Shown here piece by piece: positions 59,501-64,000 of a DNA stretch of 64,000 bases (the stretch's first letter is position 1; each line of letters begins with the position of its first letter). This stretch comes from Chamaecrista fasciculata (taxonomy: Eukaryota; Streptophyta; Magnoliopsida; Fabales; Fabaceae): positions 62,001-126,000 of the forward strand of contig QANZ01056558.1 in assembly GCA_003254925.1 (NCBI GenBank), given 5' to 3'. Under the pieces are notes generated by a model. It searched no databases. It saw only the letters and a program-made list of their open reading frames with translations, and had not been told where the DNA came from. The position numbers were made by a program, and so were the translations under genes.

Positions 59501-59782
59501 AAGAAGAGAAGCCATGGGATTATTACTATTATGATTATTGGGGCTGAAAACAGAGGGAGAGGGAGAGCAGGAAGAAGACGAATCGATTGCTTGAAGCAAA
59601 AGAGAATCTGGGTAGACAGAGATGTCTTGATGATTTTGGATGCCAATATTGGCCATATACCACTCCTCGTCGTCGATAACGGGTTTGAAATTACACAGAG
59701 AACCCAAATCGCCGTCGTTGTTGTTCTTGTTGTTGTTCTTGCTCAAGTTCAGAGTCCACGAAGAAGAAGCAGAAGAGTTCAT
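56568..59782 (-). CDS. ICE1/SCREAM-like bHLH transcription factor
   Basis: Four exons on the minus strand: 59782-58961, 58515-58306, 58037-57858 and 56657-56568. They join in frame to 433 residues. The family activates CBF cold-response genes and pairs with SPCH, MUTE and FAMA in stomatal development. ICE1-family blocks: [25 protein letters not shown] then [11 protein letters not shown], and [10 protein letters not shown]. The bHLH starts [20 protein letters not shown] (about residues 239-258) and continues SVVPKISK then [20 protein letters not shown]. An ACT-like domain spans about residues 345-404 ([17 protein letters not shown] to [11 protein letters not shown]), and the tail is [19 protein letters not shown]. 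Oddities: the KRAAM motif of ICE1/SCRM2 reads KRVAA (165-169), and the linker between bHLH and ACT-like domain is about 20 residues shorter than in ICE1. Asn runs are encoded by ATT repeats. Family call firm; ICE1 versus SCRM2 orthology open. Confidence 0.93.
57425..57665. repeat. Degenerate 41-bp tandem repeat in bHLH intron 3
   Basis: Four to six copies at roughly 41-bp spacing of a unit like TGTTAGATCGAGTCGTTAAT followed by ACAAACCAATTAAATTGATT. Copies lie near 57447, 57488, 57529 and 57569, with poorer ones to 57665. All are within the 1.2-kb intron 57857-56658. Confidence 0.8.
58064..58263. mobile_element. Fold-back MITE, family M1 copy 4, filling bHLH intron 2
   Basis: CAAACATCAACTATTCAATT, GGGGACTAAATAGTTTATG, TAATATTCAGAGATTGAATA and GACAAATTGAAGGATTAAA match the M1 copies at 25.1-26.9 kb. 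The left arm is shorter by about 40 bp than in copy 2. It takes up about 200 of the 268 bp of intron 2 (58305-58038). Confidence 0.82.
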
Positions 59783-59915
59783 TTTTTTGGGATTAATGGG
59801 AGACTCTTCTATATTTCTAATGGGTTTTTTCAGGGGAATGAAGAAGAGGAGAAGGATATAAGGGAAGAAAGAAAGGGGAAAATCTGGTGAGTTTGCAGAG
59901 GAAAAGAGGAGTTAT

Positions 59916-59963
<48 letters not shown>

Positions 59964-60130
59964 AGGAGGAGGAGGAAAAGGACAATGGATTTTTGTGAGA
60001 AATGGAACCTCATTTTTTTTTAGAAACCATCATCATGACAATAAAACAGACTTTGAACGTTACACTGTCATAGTTGTCAATATCATGATGGATGCTGAAG
60101 TCACTACTTCACAAATTTTAGTGCTAAATT
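59783..60130 (-). promoter_or_regulatory. 5' leader and promoter region of the bHLH gene with a GA run
   Basis: A GA run at 59919-59961 (CT on the gene's strand) lies about 140-180 bp upstream of the ATG. CT runs are common in plant leaders. No clear TATA box or start site could be fixed. Confidence 0.4.
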
Positions 60131-60799
60131 GATAATACTAGATTGTCCACATTTAATTATTAATAGTCTCTCAAATAAAACTACTTCAAATAATAGAAGC
60201 CAATAATTTTTTTTTAACAAAAAAAAATTTATTAGAGTCAAAGAATAATATTTCTCGACCTCTTTGAGTATTTACGAGAAATTTACTCATATCAACTTTA
60301 TGGGGTAAGAGCCCAGACCTTAACTAATTATATCAACTTAGTTCAAAGTATTAAGTAATTTTGTATCATTTTAATTAAGACTAAGATTTCGAAAATTTGA
60401 ATATGCAACTACCTCATCTACTTTATATGATGCGCGTCGACTCTGAATAAATCAGAATCGCCAAACGAACAACGAAAATTGTTATCCTAAACTTGTTTTT
60501 TATGGTGTTAGTATCTTATATTTCATATTTAATTTTATACTATCTTATATAATCTTGAAACCCGATAATTCTTTTTATGAAAATCGTATAATATATCATA
60601 ATGTTTTAAAAAAATCATTGTTTATTTTTTAAAATTATGATTAAAGTAATTTATTATTTTGAATAATATAAAAATAATATTAGTAAGTTACGTTGCAGGT
60701 TAAAGTATGGAAGACTCATAATTAGTTACTATTATTAGATTATCACCGTTATCTTAATCATTGAGGCTAACTTAACATTTTTTTATTTTTTTATTTTGC

Positions 60800-62290
60800 C
60801 TGATAACTTAACTATTATTGGCGCAACACGAGAAATGCGATTAAGGAAGTTGTTGTCGTTATTTAAATCATTAAGGCAGCTATTGTTATTTTTTTTTTTA
60901 TTTAAAAAGGCAGCTTATTGTTATTTTTTTTATTTAAAAAAGCAGCTTATTGTTATTGGCGCTACATGAAAAATGTGATTGAAGCTATACGAGAAATGTG
61001 CGATATTAATGAAATTATTGTCGTTATTTGAATATTAAGATTGGCTTAATGTTAATATGGTACAAAAAATATGTGTTTGAACCTACACGAGAAATGTGAT
61101 TAAGCAAGTTATTGACGTTATCTAAATCATTGAACTTGCCTTACTATCATTGACCTACACGAGAAATGTGATTAAAGTAGTTGAAGATCTTTTTCCTTTT
61201 TTCTACTTATTTATCTTAGAATAAAAACAAATAGAAATTACTACCCAACAAAAAAAATTTGACAACAAGTAAACTAACAATTTGATATTTAAAAGATTTT
61301 TGAGTTGATAATTCAAATTTTAAAAAATTGAATACACAATTTAGTCTATTATAAAAATTAAATAATATACTTGTTAGTTCTTTTTATGAACTAAAGAGTA
61401 CATTATTTAATTTTAAAGATTACTAATGAGCATATTGTTGAGATTTTTCAGAAATTTAATTGTGTATTTTAATTTTTTATAGAGACCAAGTTGTCTTCTA
61501 TATAATTTTTCATATACCAAATTGTTAATTTTTTTACTCTTTAACAAATTGTCTCATATTTTCTTAACCTTTCATTTTTAAATATAATTAAAATGATTTA
61601 TTATATAAATAATTTATAATTTAAGTTTCAAAAATTATATTAGTAAGTTCGTTAAAATGTGATCAAGGAAACTAATATTAGTATTATTTTTTTTTTATAA
61701 ACAAAAGGACAAGCAAAACGATAAGCAACAAAAAGAGGCACAACCAGCGGTAAGAATCCACCATATTAATATTAGGTTTGTTAAAATTATTAGTATTAAG
61801 TTCGTTAAAATTATAATTTATTATAGTTATCTTAATCATTGAATCTGCCGTATTAATTTTTTTTTTGAAAAGAATCTGCCGTATTAACATTAGTACTGCA
61901 GAAAAATATAATTCAACCTGCTACATGAAAAATGTGATCAAGGAAACTGATAACTTTTTACTAATTATTTAGGTTAATAAAAAAAAGAATAAAAAGTAAT
62001 AAACGTTACATAAAAACTGAACAACTTTTCATACTTTCATAATTTTTAAAATTTGAAATATTATTAAAATGTCTTTTTAAAAAATGATACATGATAAATG
62101 TGATTACTTATTTTATTACTTTTTTCTAATATTTAAAAGAATAAACAAATTATTTAAAAATTTGAGTAACTGTCTATACTTTATTTTTTTTCTTTTAAAA
62201 TGTGTTTAAAATAATCTATTGTTTAAATAACTCATAATTTAAAATTTAAAAATTATATTAATATGGTTACAAAACTCATAATTAATTACT
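60800..62290. repeat. Degenerate dispersed-tandem repeat, about 60-140 bp spacing
   Basis: The phrase CTACACGAGAAATGTGATTA recurs in varied form near 60823, 60962, 60984, 61083, 61153, 61655, 61921 and 62088. It is often followed by AAGTTATTGTCGTTAT and AAATCATTGA. Within it, a block with GGCAGCTTATTGTTATT is repeated at 60900-60958. The array is old and interrupted by the fold-back element at 61.26 kb. No coding capacity. Confidence 0.65.
61258..61545. mobile_element. Fold-back MITE, about 290 bp, inside the degenerate repeat
   Basis: Left arm GTAAACTAACAATTTGATAT and GAATACACAATTTAGTC. Right arm AATTGTGTATTTTAATT, GAGACCAAGTTGTC and ACCAAATTGTTAATTTTTT. The half-copy at 13659-13805 is related. 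Boundaries approximate. Confidence 0.65.
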
Positions 62291-62433
62291 GTAATTATTA
62301 TTGAAAAATGCTATAAAAAGCTACTAGTGTCAGATCAACCTTGTACAGTTGTATGGGGTGATTTGACAATTTTTTTTTCATTTTTAATTTTTAATAAAAG
62401 GGAGTGAGAAGAGAGATTGAGATTAAAAAAAAA

Positions 62434-62916
62434 AAGTATACATAAGGTCTCTATGGTTTGACTCATTTATCGAAAGGGTCTTTGTAGTTTAAAAAGTGAT
62501 AAATAAAGGTCTGTGGTTTGCTCTATTAACAAAAAGGCTCGCAGGAGGTATTTGTCATCCAAAACTAACGAAATTAGAACAACGTGCAACTCACGTGACC
62601 CATTTTCACATACCCAACCCTTAATTTCTCCTCTATTGTGTAGAAATCGAACCCTATCTCCACATACTTGCAAACCTTAACTCTCATTCTGGCCATTTTT
62701 TTCCATTCTCGAACCCTAATCCTCAGAAATTACAGATTGAGTATGTGAAAATGAGTCACATGAGTTGCATATTATCCTAATTCCATTGGTTTTAGATGGC
62801 AAATACCTCATAAACTCCTTTTTGTTAACGAAGCAAACCACATGCCATTATTTACCACTTTTTAAACCACAATGATCCTTTTTATAAATAGATCAAACCA
62901 CATAAATTTTTTGTGT
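62434..62916. mobile_element. Fold-back element, about 480 bp
   Basis: The left arm has TAAGGTCTCTATGGTTTGAC, GTAGTTTAAAAAGTGATAAA, GAGGTATTTGTCATCC and CATTTTCACATACCCAA. The right arm holds the complements (AAACCACATAAATTTTTTG, CACTTTTTAAACCAC, GGCAAATACCTCATAAACTC, TATGTGAAAATGAGTCACAT). The loop is near 62690. A runs flank both ends. Confidence 0.82.
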
Positions 62917-63189
62917 AATAAAAAAATGACTGCAATTATCTAATTTTTGTAACAAAACCCATTATTATTTTATTACTAATACTCTCCGAATTATTGATGT
63001 TGTCTAATTGTATTGGCACACAAGGGCAATGTGTTTAATGAAGTTAAATATTTATTTTTAATTTTTACTACTTATTTTAATATTAGAAAGAAAGTTTAAT
63101 CAAACTTTATTCTAAAATTTGAATAACTTTTTACACTTTCTTAAATTTTTATTTTAATATTAGATTTAATTTTAATATTTATATATAAT

Positions 63190-64000
63190 GATACAAAAGT
63201 CTTATTTCTTTTTTGGACACTCTCTGAGTTTTAGGTTGGGTGCACATAACACTCTTGAGTTTTCAATTTATGCAAATAGGACCTCTGGATTTTCAATTAC
63301 GTGCAAATAACATCCTTCTGTTAAACTTCTGTTTATTTAGTCTGATAAGTGCCACATCAGTGAAGATATAATAGTAATTTTATAAAAAACCTAGGTCAAA
63401 GTTCTATTTAGTCCCTCAAACTTGCTCAAAGTTCCGTTTTAATTCCCAAAGTTTCAAAAAAATTCCATTTTGGGGAGTTTCAGTTAAAAAACCTGGGAAT
63501 TTGCAAGGGCAATGAGAAATTGAGGAAGTGAGGATCTTTGAGCAGAGAGAAGGTGTTGTGATTTAATTTAAGGGCAAGGTGTTGGGATTTGAGGATCCAT
63601 CGCCAGCTATAATGAAGGAAGAAGAAGAACGGTGTCGTGATTGAAGAAGAAGGAGAATAGTCGATTCGGTAGGGTTCCTTTTTTTGGGCAAAATTGTTTC
63701 AAATCCTGATTTGTTTATTTTTTCTTTCATTTTGGTCCTATTATTAAAAGAAATGACCTTAATTCAAAAAAAAATAAAACTTTTAGGGAATGTAAACCAA
63801 TTTTTCTTTTATTTACCGGAAAAATTGGACGGAAATTGGAGAGGGACTAATGGTGGAATTTTTTGAAAAATTTAGGAATTAAAACGGAACTTTGAGCAAG
63901 CTTGAGGGACCAAAATTAGACTTTGGCCTAGGTTTTTCATAAAATTACTATTATACCCTCACTGATGTGGCACTTAACAGACTAAATAAATAGAAGTTTA
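63190..64000. mobile_element. Large nested fold-back element, cut by the window's right edge
   Basis: An inner fold-back at about 63394-63932 opens GGTCAAAGTTCTATTTAGTC and closes AAAATTAGACTTTGGCC. Outside it, the flanks are themselves complementary: TTATTTAGTCTGATAAGTGC with CCACATCAGTGAAGATATAA on the left, and TATACCCTCACTGATGTGG with CACTTAACAGACTAAATAAA on the right. The palindrome therefore continues past position 64000. The inner part shares TTTTGGTCCTATTAT and AAACTTTTAGG-type phrases with the element at 7361-8010. No transposase is seen. Confidence 0.8.

Noticed and set aside
59450-59890. A 146-residue plus-strand open frame over the bHLH exon 1
   Set aside because: Opposite-strand shadow of the ICE1-like exon; it is rich in Arg and Val from the reversed Asn and Ser codons.
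1-64000. CRISPR arrays, bacterial operons, Shine-Dalgarno sites and prophage
   Set aside because: The window is plant nuclear DNA with spliced genes; repeats seen are MITEs, SINEs and minisatellites, with no regular spacer pattern.
1-64000. Nuclear tRNA or rRNA genes
   Set aside because: I looked for A/B-box pairs and cloverleaf-like ends. The only hits belong to SINEs at 40.2 and 52.0 kb.

Overview
This window looks like nuclear DNA from a eudicot plant. It is AT-rich, the genes are split by many GT-AG introns, and the proteins are plant-specific types: a Mei2-like RNA-binding protein, a trihelix factor, chloroplast CHLM, a plant AGD-type ARF-GAP and an ICE1/SCREAM bHLH. The space between genes is filled with short fold-back transposons, SINEs and LTR or LINE remnants. 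I cannot name the species. Two single N bases (near 10909 and 36063) show it is a draft assembly. LAYOUT. (1) 1-5.6 kb: minus-strand Mei2-like gene, 5' two thirds only; its 3' end with RRM3 lies off the left edge. (2) 5.6-20.3 kb: about 14.7 kb without a protein gene. It holds a seven-unit tandem array of hairpin-bearing repeats (6.24-7.1 kb), several fold-back elements (two with clear 9-bp target duplications), an LTR-like fragment and a TRIM-like LTR element that seems to carry an insertion. (3) 20.3-22.0 kb: minus-strand CENP-S/MHF1 histone-fold gene, 4 exons. (4) 24.1-26.0 kb: plus-strand trihelix transcription factor, 2 exons, with three copies of one MITE family in and just behind it. 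(5) 27.2-28.8 kb: minus-strand CHLM, the chlorophyll-pathway Mg-protoporphyrin IX methyltransferase, 2 exons. (6) 31.9-38.6 kb: plus-strand SRP68, 13 coding exons. (7) 40.1-40.5 kb: Au-type SINEs and a dispersed repeat. (8) 41.0-51.2 kb: plus-strand BAR-PH-ArfGAP-ankyrin protein (AGD1/AGD3 type), 20 coding exons. (9) 52.0-55.3 kb: a tRNA-type SINE with 16-bp target duplications and a decayed LINE 3' part. (10) 56.6-59.8 kb: minus-strand ICE1/SCREAM-like bHLH, 4 exons. (11) 60-64 kb: degenerate repeats and fold-back elements, the last running off the right edge. The genes are ordinary single loci and do not form a functional cluster. Their roles are RNA binding in meiosis or growth, kinetochore and DNA repair, transcription, chlorophyll synthesis, protein targeting, vesicle traffic, and cold or stomatal transcription control. 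The most unusual signals are: the ICE1-like gene, whose short intron 2 is mostly a MITE and whose protein lacks the linker that carries the SUMO site in Arabidopsis ICE1; the density of about sixteen long-hairpin elements, several in introns or probable UTRs; and the A-B patterned hairpin array at 6.2-7.1 kb. Exon borders were derived by hand from splice signals, reading frame and remembered family sequences; no database search was possible.
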